This document shows positions 12,701 through 23,860 of a stretch of 64,000 nt of DNA, piece by piece. Position numbers and translations under genes: made by a program. This DNA is from Trebouxia sp. TZW2008. Its lineage: Eukaryota; Chlorophyta; Trebouxiophyceae; Trebouxiales; Trebouxiaceae. The number at the start of each line of letters is the position of its first letter. Positions within the stretch are counted from its first letter, which is position 1. The DNA lies in assembly GCA_002118135.1 (NCBI GenBank), contig BDIU01000164.1, positions 62,001 through 126,000 on the forward strand. The letters run 5' to 3'. The notes under the pieces are model-generated. The model was not told the DNA's origin and did no database searches. It was given only the letters and a program-made list of their open reading frames with translations.

Positions 12701-15700
12701 TTCCAGCAGTACAAGCTATGGTTCAGCACCTAGCAGCAGTCAAGGAGGTCGCTGTAGACCTAGAGCATCATCAATACAGAAGCTTTGCAGGCTTCACTTG
12801 TCTACTGCAGTTGTCCACTAGGGATGAAGACTTCATTGTGGATCCTTTGGCACTGAGGGCCCATCTGGGGGCTGCCCTGACCCCCATCTTTTCCAACCCT
12901 GAGGTACCCTACTCACCCATAGCTGACCAATAGTTGGCATAGCCAGCCTGCACTGTGCTATTGCTGCATGTTGTGTCAATGTTGAGCATGCCAGTCTTGT
13001 CTATGCTTCTGCTGCGCATCTTTCCTTGCTTTACTGTACGCGTATTGTTTTTCTGCTTTTGTTGCATGGACGTTCAACGCTTAGTGTGCCAGTTCCCACA
13101 ACATGCTGTTGTTGCATGTCTCTTCAAGTCTGGCAGCTGCATGTCTCTTCAAGTCTGGCAGCTGAACCAAATTGATAAATGGGGTGATGCAGTGTCTTTT
13201 GCTGCAATGTATCCAAGGCAAAATCTCGCCGTTCAGAATGTTGTGATATGCAGGTGGTGAAAGTGTTGCATGGAGCTGACAAGGACATTGAGTGGTTGCA
13301 ACGCGATTTTGGCATATATGTAGCCAGCATTTTTGACACAGGTCAAGCCTCTAGGGTCTTGGAATATCCTGGACATGGGTTGGGGTATTTGCTGCAGCAC
13401 TTTTGTGATGTCAAGGTGAGGCATTGCCCTGCCCTGCCTTGTCCTGCTGCCCTGCCCTGCTGCCCTGTCTTGGTGCAGTTTGCTGTACTGTGTCCAATGC
13501 ACTGTGCTGCGCTGTGCTGCGCTGTGCTGCGCTGCGCTGCCCTCCTGCCTTGCCCTGACTCAGTTTGCTGTGCTGTGCTGTGCTGTGCTGTGCTGTGATG
13601 TGCTGTGCTGTGCTGTGCTGTGCTGTGCTGTGCTGTGCTGTGCTGTGCGGCGCTGTGGCATGCCATGCCATGTCTTGCTTCTGCATTGTTTGCGCTGTTG
13701 CCACTTCCAATGCAACAATAAGGCTTCGAAATGGTGCACACCTGCTGTAGACACATGCCGCGACACTGACCAATAATTCATGTTGCCCTTGGCATATCTT
13801 GTGCAGCAAATGTGTAGAGTGATATGATACGCACACACTGCAGACAGACAAGCGATTCCAGCTGGCAGACTGGAGAGTGCGGCCTCTGTCTGAAGAAATG
13901 ATGCTGTATGCTCGGATGGACACCCACTACCTGCTCTACATATATGACCGCATGAAGGTACTTCATCTTGTTTCTGCAACAGTGTGAGCTGCCTGTACAT
14001 ACGTATTGTGTGTTGTCTGGAAGAGATGATGCTGCAAGCCTGGGTGGTTACACACTACATACTTGGCCATCCTTGATTGAGCTTCTTGACCTGCTGCACA
14101 TGCTTTCTGCTCAGTAGTTGTCACTTGATTTGGAGGCTCTATCACTGTAGGCTGAGCTCATTAATCAGGGGTCACCAGTACTCCCCGCATGGAGGTCCTT
14201 CCCCCCCGCCCCAGGATGGGGGTCGCCCTAGAACGCTGCAAGCATTTGCGTCTGCGTAAGTATGAGAAGGATCTGTCATCTGGTTTGATGACATTGCAGT
14301 GACAGTTTGTCTGAAGTTGTTGTGAATGCCGGCTGAGCTGATCAATCAAGGGTCCACTGTACCCCCCGGACTGGACATCCCAAACCCTCCTGCACCCGTC
14401 CAGGGGCTTGAGGGGTTACCCTGGAGCGCTTCAATAGCTATGCCTACAAACGTATGAGAAAGCACTATTTCTGAAAGTGTTGTGACTGCAGGCTGAGCTG
14501 ATCAATCAAGGGTCCACTGTACCCCCTGCACTGGACGTCCCAACACCCCCTGGCACCCCCCCAGGGGCTCTGGGGGTCACCCTGGAGCGCTCCAAGCAGC
14601 TGTGCCTGCATATGTATGAGAAGGACCTATTCACTGAGACAAGCTATCAGAGTTTGACCCGTCATCTGGTGTGCTCTTCTGAGCAGCTGGCTGTATTTGC
14701 TGGTAAGAACTGCATTTCTGAGAATACTTGCTATGAAGTGCTGCTTGTTCATGCAGTCTCTGCGCGTCTGCTTCAAAACGTCTCATCTTCCCCTTGATCA
14801 ATGTGGGCTTTGTCAAACACATCATTGTCCCATGGTACATCTGAAATGTTTGATCACAAAGGGCTTCATCAGACACAGCAAAGAATGAGAATCATGCTAC
14901 ACGCCAATATCTTGCCACCATTACAATAGAAAATACACTCCACATCCCAGCACAAATGACAGGTGGGTGCAACCCCATTCCTGTTAATCGATGTTGGCAC
15001 TGAACTGATTGCGCCGCAATGTTGACATTGCATCGGATTCATGCAGGTTTGTACGCTTGGAGGGACAAATTAGCAAGAGCAGAGGATGAGAGTACAGGAT
15101 ATGTGTTGTCACGCAGCCTGATGCAGAAGCTGGCAATGCAAATGCCTACCACTGCCAGCCAGGTCAGAGGCTTCTGCAACAACAGGTCAGCCCCGTTGGC
15201 ATTCAAGAATGCAGCAGAGGTAGCACAAGTCATAGCCATCTCAAAACAGCAAGCACTCCTCTTTGACAAGCCTGCAGCTGACAGAACACCCAGGTCGCGG
15301 GTTCAATCCCCACACAAGGCTGCAAAAGGACTGTCCAGGTCTCCAATGGCCCAACAGCCTGAGCTGTCAAGCAGTCAAGCAATTACAGAGAATCAAACCA
15401 CTGAGCCTGGTGTTGAGGCAAGCACCCAGGCTCAACCAGCCCTGACACCAGGGCTGGGGGTGGCAACGGCCCCGCCAGCAGCTGCTCAGGCAGCTCCTGC
15501 GGCAGCTGCAGGACAGCTTCCTGCTGATCATGACAACTCTGTTGCTGAACTGACAGAATCTGCTGCAAAGGCAGCTGAGCTCACAGTAGAGAATTCCCCT
15601 GCTGATGTGCACAAGGCCTCTACTGAAGAAGAGGCACGCTCTGTGGCGTCACCAGTGTCAGGGCCTCATACCATCAAGCCAAGGGCTCTGAAATCAATCA

Positions 15701-18606
15701 TGCTGGCTAGGGGCAGCTCAGCATTCTCAGCGCAGCCCAGGCGCCCTGCCCTGGCATCTGGCTCTGCTGTGACTCAGTCCACTTTGGCTGCAGCAGCTGT
15801 GAGTCACCTGGCAGCTGCCCAAGCGCCTGCTGCTGTGAGTCAACAGCCAACAGAGTCTGCAGATGAGCTTCCTGCAGTGTCCATCGAAGTGATTAAGCAG
15901 CAGCCAGATGCTGTGGCTGTCAGGGAAGCTGCAGCAGCAGCTGCTCAGGCACCTTCTGTGGCAGCTGAGAGCACAGCTGCTGTCCCTGTAGGGTTGGCAA
16001 ACCAAAACCCAATTGCCATGGGTTCTGCCTTTGCAAGGCAGTCTAGGGTTATTCCACAGATTAGGGCAGCAGGCACAGGAGCGTTTGGCAGCAGTGCCCC
16101 AAGGGCAGTTGCCAGCGTCCCGGGCCAGTCACATGCTGGAGATCAGTCAATAGCCCTGGGCAAGTCTGACTTGCCTGATTTGGCTGCTGTGAGCCGCCTC
16201 AAGGCACAGTTCACTTTGCCCTTTGCAACAGCCCCTGCTGAAGGGCAGAATGCAGCTGCAAAGGCAGGCAAAAGGCAGCGGCCTGAAGGGCAGGAGGCAG
16301 TTGCAGGGCAGAGCCCTGATGATATGGCTGCGGCTGTTGGCCCTTCAGCTTCGTCTGCCACGGGTGTCAGGGCAGTGGTGGATGCCCTGCAAGCTGGAAA
16401 TGCTCCTGAAGCTGACGCTGGCATACAGCCTGCAAAGAAGAAGCAGAAAGGTGCTGTGTTGTCCAGTCTGTGCATACGCTCCATCAGACAATTGCTATGT
16501 GTGATCGTTGATGTATGTGCATCTGCCCAAGTAGTATTGCCTTATTATTGCTACAGCAGCCCCAGAATCTTGAGATGGGGCATGGCACAAACAGCAATTT
16601 TGTCTGTGCGGCAATGACTTGATACACAGCACAAACAGCAGCAAGCCTTGGTAGAGCCTGTTTACGACAATAAGCACACTGCGCTTGTCCTTGTCAAATG
16701 CAATGACACCACTATTCACTCACGTAAGTCATCGCGTATATGATGTGCAGGGTCTGGAGAAGAGGCATGGCAAAATCAGGACTTCCTGCCCTTGCCAATG
16801 TCAGAATCCTATAGACTGCCCAGTCGCAGAAACCGCAGCAAGCCTGAAGACCCAGAGCACCGCCAAAACATGCTGTCACACGACAAGCCAGGCCGCTGGT
16901 CACATGACAAGCATGATCCCACTGGCTCTAGGGCTGACCCGGATGGATCAGGGGCTGATCGCGGCCTCAGGGGCAGCTCAGCTCGGGTGCAGCGAGCCCT
17001 GGTCAGCACTGGGCTAGATTCCTCCAGCGGCAGCGATGCTAATGAAGAAGAAGAGCAGCAGATGCTGCATCAGCAGAAGAAGAAGAGGCAGCGAGCTTCC
17101 GATGCTGCTCAGGAGGAAGAGCTTTCAGGGTCTCAGCATGAGCTGAATAGCGCGAAGAAGAGAAACAGTAAGAGGCGCCCAACCCTAGCAGATCCTTCTG
17201 AAGAAGAAGCTCAGCATCTGCAGCAGCAACAGGAGAAGAAGATGCAAAGCAGAGGCAGTCATGGCTCTGACACCAGAGAGCAGCAGTCACCAGGGCTGAA
17301 CCCATTTGACGCCCTTGTTAGGGGGAAGCAACGAGAGCATCTACAAGAAGATTTAGGCCAGGAAACAGAATCTGCAGACAGGTAAGTTATGCAGGTGCAG
17401 TGCAAGTCAGCAGCTGCTGTCCATGCTGAGCATACTTGAAACAGTACAACCCCAACTGTGAAGTCATCATGTCATGCACCTCAAAGATCAGGCTACACCG
17501 TCGTTGCTCTAAGTTCTAATTCGGCAATCTGGGTTGCTTTGTGGAGTTTGATGGCATAGACAGGAACACCTTTATCACAGGAACAAGCCGGCTGTATAGC
17601 TTACGGAAACAGGGTGAGGCATATTTGTTTCCTAGCTTGCGTTGGCGTGGGCACAGGTGTCAAATCAATCGATTAATCACCTATCACAGCATGCCCTGGC
17701 AGTCAGCTCAGCAATGCTTTGCAGCATAAGTTGCTGTTGCTGCAATTTGCAATTGTGACTTGCAGGACGCAACAGGGTGGTGTGCCCTCAAACTCAGCAG
17801 CAGCCTCTGGTTCTGGAGCACCTGCCCTAGGGCTGACTGAAACACCCTCAGGGCTGAGCGGAACAGCCCGGCAGCCCTTTGACTATGCAGCAGCCAGGGC
17901 ACAAGCCCCAGGGCTGGAGCTGGGGCTGAGTGCAGCTGCCCCAGGAGTTGGCAGCAGGGGCAGAGGTAGGGGGAGAGGGGGCAGGGACTCCCGTGGTGGC
18001 GGCAGAGGAAGAGGTGTGTCATTGCTTTTGTGATGTTTGGCGGCATAAGTTTCCTTTTTTCCCCCCTTTATCTGCAGGTGCTGGTGCAATTGTGCACATG
18101 CAGCGCTCGCAAGCATGCCTCCTGCTGCTGAACTTTGACCTGAGCTTTTGATCGTGGCTTGCCTTGCTAGACTCTACAGCTTGCTTCCAGGTTACGCTTA
18201 ACCCAATGTGATGCTGTTCTGTTGGTGTGTACAGCTGGTTTGAGCGCAACCTTTAGATGCAAGTGCTGATGTAGGTGGTCACAAGGAAGACCCAAAGCCC
18301 ACCCCAGCTGGTGCTTTTGATCCCACCTGCTGCTGAACTTTAACCTGGGCTTTGGTCCTCACTTGGTTTGTCAAGCTGCTTTCAGGTCATGATTCATCCA
18401 ATGCAAACTTCATCCTGCAATGAGATTGGCTGGTCTGAAGCAAAGATGTGAGTGCTGATGCAGGCGCTCACAAGGAAGACCCCAAGCCGACCCCAGCTGG
18501 TGCTTTTGATCCCTATGGTACAAGCAATGAACCGTGGCTGAAAGCTGGAAGTCGCAGTGCTGTCAATCCTCGCAGTGGCAACAGAAACCAGTCTTTTGCA
18601 AATTGA
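9800..18606 (+). CDS. RRP6: RRP6/EXOSC10, nuclear exosome 3'-5' exoribonuclease
   Basis: Thirteen exons join in frame to 1289 codons: 9800-9895, 10037-10117, 10697-10852, 11430-11633, 12110-12289, 12664-12903, 13254-13415, 13844-13957, 14492-14702, 15047-16450, 16751-17381, 17765-18012 and 18464-18606. The N-terminus (about 1-60) resembles the PMC2NT region that binds the cofactor Rrp47/C1D in other eukaryotes. The DEDDy nuclease spans about 240-415: D271 and E273 ([13 protein letters not shown]), D330 ([10 protein letters not shown]), Y395 and D399 ([10 protein letters not shown]). An HRDC domain follows from about 482 ([17 protein letters not shown]). A long Ala/Gln/Pro-rich linker and a Lys/Glu-rich segment precede an RG-rich stretch. 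The C-terminus has FDYAAAR and NPRSGNR motifs like animal and plant homologues. Linker exon 15047-16450 makes the protein longer than human EXOSC10 (885 residues). It acts in nuclear rRNA, snoRNA and mRNA 3' processing and decay. Confidence 0.95.
11081..11429 (+). repeat. Three-copy exon array, RRP6 exon 4 (plus end of exon 3)
   Basis: Sequences like the start of the real exon at 11430 (GAGGTTCTGGAAGCATCAAC...) occur after AG acceptors at 11143 and 11297. The first is itself preceded by a degraded copy of the end of exon 3 with its donor at about 11081-11112. Spacings are 154 and 133 bp. Both upstream copies lose the frame and lack the DNSNTPF segment of the real exon, which is the last copy. 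Confidence 0.85.
12481..12663 (+). repeat. Two decoy copies before RRP6 exonuclease exon 6
   Basis: Copies of the first ~60 bp of the exon ([15 protein letters not shown]) start after AG at 12481 and 12572. The intact exon starts at 12664. The period is 91-92 bp. Both decoys keep the acceptor but break off before the catalytic VDLEHH block. Confidence 0.9.
13503..13658 (+). repeat. (GCTGT)n pentanucleotide repeat
   Basis: Imperfect GCTGT units fill about 150 bp of the RRP6 intron 13416-13843, with a purer block from about 13567. The unit length is not a multiple of three, so long artefactual AQHST/CAVLC frames arise on both strands. Confidence 0.9.
14020..14064 (+). repeat. Possible fragment copy of RRP6 exon 8
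   Basis: GAAGAGATGATGCTGC..ACACACTAC.. resembles the internal part of exon 13844-13957 that encodes [14 protein letters not shown], but with many changes. It sits in the next intron. It has no convincing splice sites and is shorter than the other copies. Confidence 0.5.
14151..14491 (+). repeat. Two decoy copies before RRP6 exon 9
   Basis: Copies of the GCTGAGCT..ATCAA.. exon start occur at 14151 and 14332; the intact exon begins at 14492. Spacings are 181 and 160 bp. The first decoy has an AG acceptor and a TAAGTATG sequence after it. The second lost the AG (CCGG before GCTGAG). Neither continues into the [12 protein letters not shown] part of the exon. Confidence 0.9.
15290..15320 (+). other. 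tRNA B-box-like sequence inside RRP6 coding exon
   Basis: CGCGGGTTCAATCCCC within the linker exon matches the tRNA T-arm/B-box consensus (GGTTCRANYCC). No A box, anticodon arm or acceptor stem is present around it, so it is not a tRNA gene. It is translated as part of RSRVQSP and may be chance or a relic of a tRNA-derived element. Confidence 0.35.
18119..18463 (+). repeat. Duplicated block before the last RRP6 exon
   Basis: A ~210-bp unit beginning CCTGCTGCTGAACTTT..ACCT is present at 18119 and about 18329. Each ends with the [16 protein letters not shown] coding start (first at about 18268, real at 18464). The first copy has GTAG at the acceptor position and runs directly into the second unit. 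The last copy holds the real exon and stop. Confidence 0.85.
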
Positions 18607-19861
18607 ATGAAACAAAAGATTGAAGTGCCACACTGTTCCTGCAAAAACGTGACAATCGTTGGCAGCACCAATGTCAGTTCATATTCTTTAACCTTTGGGC
18701 TGGGACCTTTTGGAAGTTCATAAATGCATTCTATGGCCATTTTCAAAGTTGCATTGAATGTGACCGTGATGCTATTAGCAGTAGTCTGGCTAGCACAAGC
18801 AAAGCTAATGTTCTGATACTTGTCGGCTTTGCGGCAGTGTTGCATGTCACTGTACACATGTGCCTGTTGGCCGAAAGGCTCACTCTGACTGAGAGTTTCA
18901 CCATGAGCTGTTTGACTTTCTTGCGAGTGCATAGCAAGGTCAGGCTTGGCTTGGAGCACCATTGGCTTGCGGTCGTTATGTTTGTATATACTGCTGGTGG
19001 ACTTGCTTAGAATGGTGGCAGAAAAGTGAAGTGGGGTGTGTACCAAAGGTGCCTTGGGCAAGCGTCCATATCCATGCCTCATATTGTGCCTTCATTGTGT
19101 GCTCTTTATGGTCAGTGCTTGAGCTGCGGAGGGTTTTCAGATTGGCTGCTGGTGATTTGGCGCTGGGGCAATGGTTTCCCTCCAGTGTGTTTCGATGCTT
19201 TTGGGCTTTTACACTTTCAGAGTTTTACACTTTGCTTTATGGCAAGGTTCGAAGAGCCATACAGAATGTACATTAAATTCAGAAAATTGTTGGGTATTTT
19301 ACCCCAACACATCCGATCAGACTTGTTGGCTAGCCAAAGGATGTAAAATCCCCTGTCTGGAGGGTGTCTGGATGTACGATTTGGAAACGTACTATGCCGT
19401 AACAAGTCTGAGTTGCATGTTTGACACGCTTTGGACGTATAACGGTACCCTGACACCAGACATGGGGTGACGTCACCGGGCGGTAACGTGCCCTGATGAT
19501 TTGCATAAAGGACTTGCATCAAATCGAAACAACAGTGAGGAAACCTGAAACGGCGATAAAGTCATCATGTAACAGAGTCTACCACGAAACTGCTTTCTGT
19601 GTTTGAACAACATTCTGTTATGAGCACCCCACTCTGTAGATGTCAGCCACAGGGTATTGCAATAAGTCCTAGTGAGAAATCAGTGCTACACTTGAGTGTA
19701 TAAGTACATGGAAAATGGGCATCGGTAAATTTGTGATGAAGGTGGTCTTGCAGATCACCTGCACGGGCTCCTGTACGCAGCCTGGGGTCGCATTGCTATA
19801 ATGGCTTGCCCAATCCCCCAGACACAATAATTGACCTGAGACCAGCCAGTGGCATCGAATG
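18607..19861. other. Intergenic region, no gene supported
   Basis: This 1.25-kb stretch lies between the tail-to-tail ends of RRP6 and the kinase-like gene. An antisense frame of 189 codons (18513-19082) overlaps the RRP6 last exon and shows no family resemblance. At 19288-19610 the sequence has an LTR-like look (TGTTGGGTA start, TATA-like GCATAAAGG, AATAAA-like GATAAAG). I could not find matching terminal duplications or internal retroelement genes. Confidence 0.5.
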
Positions 19862-20700
19862 CTACTTGAGCAATGCTAGCAAGCAATCTGCTACACTGTC
19901 ATGGTTGGCAGCTCTAGCTGCTCTCAAAGCTAGCTGCCACTGTGGTCGCGGACTCCAGGTCTGTGTCCACCATTGCATGACTGGTACCGGCAGCTTGTCA
20001 ACTTTCTGCAGCTGGCTGTGTGCATCTGGATGACTGATACAGAACATGCTGGCCACAAGAGATTCAAGATCATCTGCTGGCCCTACTGCCACGCTGTCCA
20101 GACTCTGAGTCAGCTGATGCAAGACCACAAGAGTTGAAGCATAGTTTACCGTACCCTCATACGGCGCATTTTGCTGTACTGTGGCGCTTCCACAATCCAC
20201 CAAAAACAATTGGGACTGGGTGTGCATCAGATTTTTTGGCCGTACATCTCTGTTGATAATGAGCTTGCAATGAGCTGCCCGCACGCGCAAAGGTTGCACA
20301 TCGTAGGCGACCACAGTGAAGAGCCTACCCATAGAGAAACCTCTGCATGATAGGGCTACAACATGTGCTTGCAAGCCAGGAAGCCTGTCTACATGGCAGT
20401 CATAACATGCTGCTCATACCTTCAGCATTTGAACAAGTGGTGGAAGGCTGTTGTGTAGGTTGTACGCAAAGAATGCCCCAGGTGCTAAGGGGTTCAAAAC
20501 CGGCCTCATCAATATGCTGTTACCCACGCACATGCAGCAAGTTGGGGATACCAGCAATGCCTTGCAAGTCTAATGGCAACCTATTTTGAAGCCAAGTGCG
20601 GAAGCCAAGTGACCTTGCAACTTGAAAGCAGAGCAGTGGCAGCGCAGGCTGTGCAACAGGACGTGTCTGCAGCAGGCTGCCGACTTGTAGCAGAGTGTGA
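19862..20700 (-). pseudogene. Protein-kinase-like gene with apparent frameshift
   Basis: The minus strand encodes the C-lobe in an exon from 20342 to the stop at 19862. It has a catalytic-loop-like INRDVRPKNLM (Asp and Asn retained), a metal-binding-loop-like LFLVDCGSA (DFG position VDCG), an EGTVNYAS activation-segment end and an ADDLESL motif typical of helix F. N-lobe-like sequence lies upstream (LQGIAGIPNLLH, then GNSILMRPVLNPL). Those two parts are in different frames near 20517-20535 with no room for an intron, so one base appears gained or lost. No glycine loop or VAIK lysine is visible. It could be a degraded kinase, a kinase-like protein with an unrecognised splice, or a working gene with a sequencing error. 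It belongs to the divergent kinase-like proteins common in algae; no substrate can be given. Confidence 0.55.
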
Positions 20701-20889
20701 AGACAGATGATATTTCAAGCCATCAAAGTATATATATGACTGCGACTCTCAGCGTCACACAAGCATGGTCGCAACATATTGAGGTCCGCGCACGGCGTAC
20801 CGACAGGGGCCCTTCCAGCCAGCTCACCCAGCGGCCCTCTCAAGTAGCCCCGCCAGCTGAGTGTTCGAGCAGCGGGCGGTTAAGAGGGT

Positions 20890-21279
20890 TCAAGCAGAAA
20901 CAGCTAACTTCTCTATGCAAGCGCTGCATTCCTCATTGCCAGGAGCACTGCGCAAGCACACGATCGGCCCTCTGATTTGCCGATGTTCGACGCCAGCCAG
21001 TCTGGGTGACAGCAGGCCCTGTGCGGTACGACAAGAACTGGGCAAAAGCATGTAAAATCGCCTTCTCGTAGGTTTCTCGGGCCTTCTCGGAATGACGTCA
21101 TCGAGCACAGGGAAATCTCGAGGATCGGTCATCTTGGTACTCAGCATTTTGCGTCGGAGCCCTGTTGAGACTTTCAGAGTGCCCTTTGTGACACAGTCGT
21201 CGATACTTGTTCCTTCGTCTTCGGCTGCCTCCTGGTTAGTAGGGGAGTTAAGTGAAATGATGTTGCGCGAGGGGTTCAC
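20890..21279 (-). CDS. Possible 5' exon of the kinase-like gene
   Basis: An open minus frame starts with ATG at 21279 and is rich in charged residues early on (EAAEDEGTSIDD, RRPEKPTRRRF). It lies upstream of, and in the same direction as, the kinase-like exons and could be their N-terminal exon. The end of the exon and the connection are not resolved. I recognise no domain. Confidence 0.3.
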   Translation of the reverse strand: MNPSRNIISLNSPTNQEAAEDEGTSIDDCVTKGTLKVSTGLRRKMLSTKMTDPRDFPVLDDVIPRRPEKPTRRRFYMLLPSSCRTAQGLLSPRLAGVEHRQIRGPIVCLRSAPGNEECSACIEKLAVSA

Positions 21280-21726
21280 GGTAACAGCACCGTTGAGTCA
21301 TTGCTGCAGGTGATTTGAAGTCGATCAACATAGGGGCAAAACTCACACCAGTTTGCGACATTGAACATGTGCCGGCAAGGCCTAGCCAGGCTTGGACGTC
21401 CTACCGCCATTGATCGCAGTGCAGATACATGTTGCTGCAGGTCCCAGCCACTCGATCGGCCGACCACCTCGCCGCTGCCTTAGATTGCTATCGTCAACGT
21501 GAGTATCTCGCAGAGACGACCGGTTAGCAGTAGCTGGTGACAAGCCTATCATCAATTTGCACAGAGCACTACATCAGGCACTGAGTATCTGAGCCAGTCG
21601 TACCTAGAGCAGCAGACCTTTGAGCATTCGCGCTTCGTTCCCGTCAGCAAACAACAAGTTTCGATTGTTTCTTGGTCGAAGGGGTCATTTTGCGTTTGAT
21701 TATTTGACCGCGCGGTGGCAAGAGTA
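21280..21726. promoter_or_regulatory. Probable bidirectional promoter region
   Basis: This 447-bp gap separates the presumed minus start at 21279 from the plus ATG at 21727. No exon is apparent. The divergent arrangement suggests a shared regulatory region, but I recognise no specific motif. Confidence 0.3.
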
Positions 21727-22992
21727 ATGGTTGACACAGTGCCCGCAAGTCCGACCGATCAACTTTCTGACGGATTGTTCAGCCAGACGCGTTTTGTGCG
21801 GCACCACCATCACAAACAGATTGTGAAGGCGCTCAAAAACATGTGGACCGTCATGGCTTTGGCGGTGAGCTCAAACGCGCCTCGAACTGTCGCTTATGGC
21901 TGCAAAGGCAATTGTATAGCTACTTCAGATCGATGGCAGATTGTTAGCTGAACAGCATAGCAGCGCATCCCAGGGCAACAGCCATTGCCAACACGTACAT
22001 ACAAGGTAGAGAGGACTTGCTCTATCATATTAGTGACATTCACGTTATTGCTGCAGAACTCCCTGCTGGCAGCCATGAGCATTGTGCCATTGACAATTGT
22101 TCCAGATAGCTTCAAGAGCACTTCAGAGTCACCATCAGAGTCCACAAGCGTCACAGATTACCAGCCAAAAGCGGCTGTAAAGACTGCATATGGACTGTTC
22201 TGGATATTGACCATAGGCTGCAACTTGCTAGCTTTATTCATGGCCATAACTTTGCTGACTTATGCAGTCACTGCACCAAACATCTTTGACCTTCTTGGCT
22301 TTAAGCCCGAGACGGAAGATAAAAATCACAGCTACATAGGCATTTTTGTAGTTTTCCCATATTTTATTACTGCATTAGGGGTTTTGTTCCTGTCTGTTGC
22401 ACTTGCAATTACAGCACATGCGTTTTACGGTCTAGGCATTTGCATTCTAGCTATTGTATTTTTCGTAGTCGGTTTTGTCATTTATGCTCTTTTAGTGTGT
22501 GCCCACTGTCACTATTGGCAGCAATATCAAAAATTATACAGTCACGGAGAAAAAGGAGGCATTAACTATAAGGTCAGAAGGCATCTTCCAGAGTGCGAGG
22601 AGCTTCAACAGAACGTTACAGAAGTTGTGACGGTGCGTTCGATAGTTGGGTATGGCCAATGGCAAGCCCTTATACAATTGTACAATCTAATAATTATATG
22701 TGTGGCAGTCTGAGATCATACACACGATCACCAGAAACACTGGTTTTGCAGCATCAGGTTTCTAGTCATGATAGACTCAAGGTGCAGAATTTATCACCAC
22801 GCTTATGCTCACACTGCACTGCTTGCAATGCCAAGTGGATTCAGCGGGAGTTATGTAGCCCTGTGTATTCAAGGTTTGGCTTCACTAAGACAAAGTCGGA
22901 CATCCTTGACTGCAGGTGAAGCTTGACAGTGAGTCTATACAAGCAATGGTGAACACATTGCGGCCACAGCAAGCAAGAGCTCCAAGCAGCTG
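21727..22992 (+). CDS. Four-TM membrane protein, function unknown
   Basis: Exons 21727-21864 and 22006-22632 join in phase 0, and a third starts at 22916 after TGACTGCAG. The first encodes a soluble N-terminus with a His cluster (VRHHHHKQIVKALK). The second carries four hydrophobic segments (IILVTFTLLLQNSLLAA, WILTIGCNLLALFMAI, FVVFPYFITALGVLFLSVAL and CILAIVFFVVGFVIYALLV), then a polar tail with CEELQQNVTEVV. The third gives VKLDSESIQAMVNTLRPQQ. The true 3' end is unresolved; tandem copies at 23070-23225 suggest the gene extends to about 23.3-23.6 kb. The segment 22180-22720 is AT-richer than the surroundings, as expected for a TM-coding exon. No family is recognised. If exon 2 is not spliced at 22632 it would end at a stop at 22713. 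Confidence 0.6.
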
Positions 22993-23744
22993 TGGTACGA
23001 ATGCAGTCTAGATGCAGCTCGGGAGTTGGATGACAAGTGGGCAGCGGCGAGTCGGGCTGATGTTGACAGAGCTGCATCAAGCTTGCAATGGAGCAATGCC
23101 ACAGCAGGGAGCAATCTACTATGCTCATATGATCAGAAGCTGCTGCAAATTTGACAAATTTGAGGCAGTTTTTAACAGAGCTGCACCAAGCTTGCATTGG
23201 AGTAACACCCCAGCAGGGAGCCAGATGCTAGCCTCACAAGCATGATGCAATGCAACTTATGCATATACTAGATTGGTGATCTAGAAGCAGACTCTCAAAA
23301 GTGCACTGATGAGCAAGCTCTGGACAAAAGCCAAGACCACATATCATAGTAATGTTCACGCATGGGGGCCACGAGCAAAGTGGCCCATGCTGTTTCTACA
23401 AAAGCGGCATGAAACTTGCAGAGAAGCCAACACACGGGCAAGTAGAGAGACGGTAGACTCACAAGCATGGTACAGGGCACCACATGTTGTCTGTTGTACA
23501 ACAGTTACATCAAGCTTGCAGTGCAGCAACAGCCGGAAGCATCTCAGGCCCACTAGCAGAAGTTCACACACTGCTGCAAGGAAAGTGCATCAAGATGTAT
23601 GCTGATTGGCATATCTGACATGGGTGCATGAAGGCATCAGACTTTTACGCTCAGGAGTTGAAATGAAGCTAGACCTACACAGCATGCAAGCTAGCTTAGG
23701 CAATTTCTTGATATAAAAGACTGCATTGTTTACCAAGAACATAT

Positions 23745-23860
23745 CCTTGCATCTGATTGTCCTTACTCAGAGGTACCACTGTGGTCAGAATGCAGTGCTT
23801 GGTTCCCAGTTGCATTGTCCTTACATTGAGAATGTCCTTATATCGAATGTCATTATGACA
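23745..23860 (+). repeat. Dispersed repeat B, copy 2
   Basis: TTGTCCTTACTCAGAGGTAC, then GTCAGAATGCAGT, TTGGTTCCCAGTTGCA and TGTCCTTACATTGAGAAT, in the same order as 6661-6790. It is in inverse orientation to 32050-32170. Translations of copies 2 and 3 share a QR-HC-QN-V-G--LHCPY pattern, which reflects the DNA similarity and is not evidence of a protein. Confidence 0.7.

Noticed and set aside
13411..14000. Three overlapping antisense frames with AQHST repeats
   Set aside because: The GCTGT pentamer repeat in an RRP6 intron and antisense of RRP6 exons.
15290..15320. Possible tRNA gene
   Set aside because: Only a B-box/T-arm-like stretch is present. There is no A box, acceptor stem or anticodon arm, and the segment lies in a coding exon that reads through in frame.
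18513..19082. 189-codon minus ORF after RRP6
   Set aside because: It overlaps the RRP6 last exon in antisense, has no family resemblance and no supporting splice context.
19288..19612. Possible solo LTR (TGTTGGG start, TATA-like and AATAAA-like motifs)
   Set aside because: No matching terminal dinucleotide with flanking target duplication and no internal retroelement sequence could be found.
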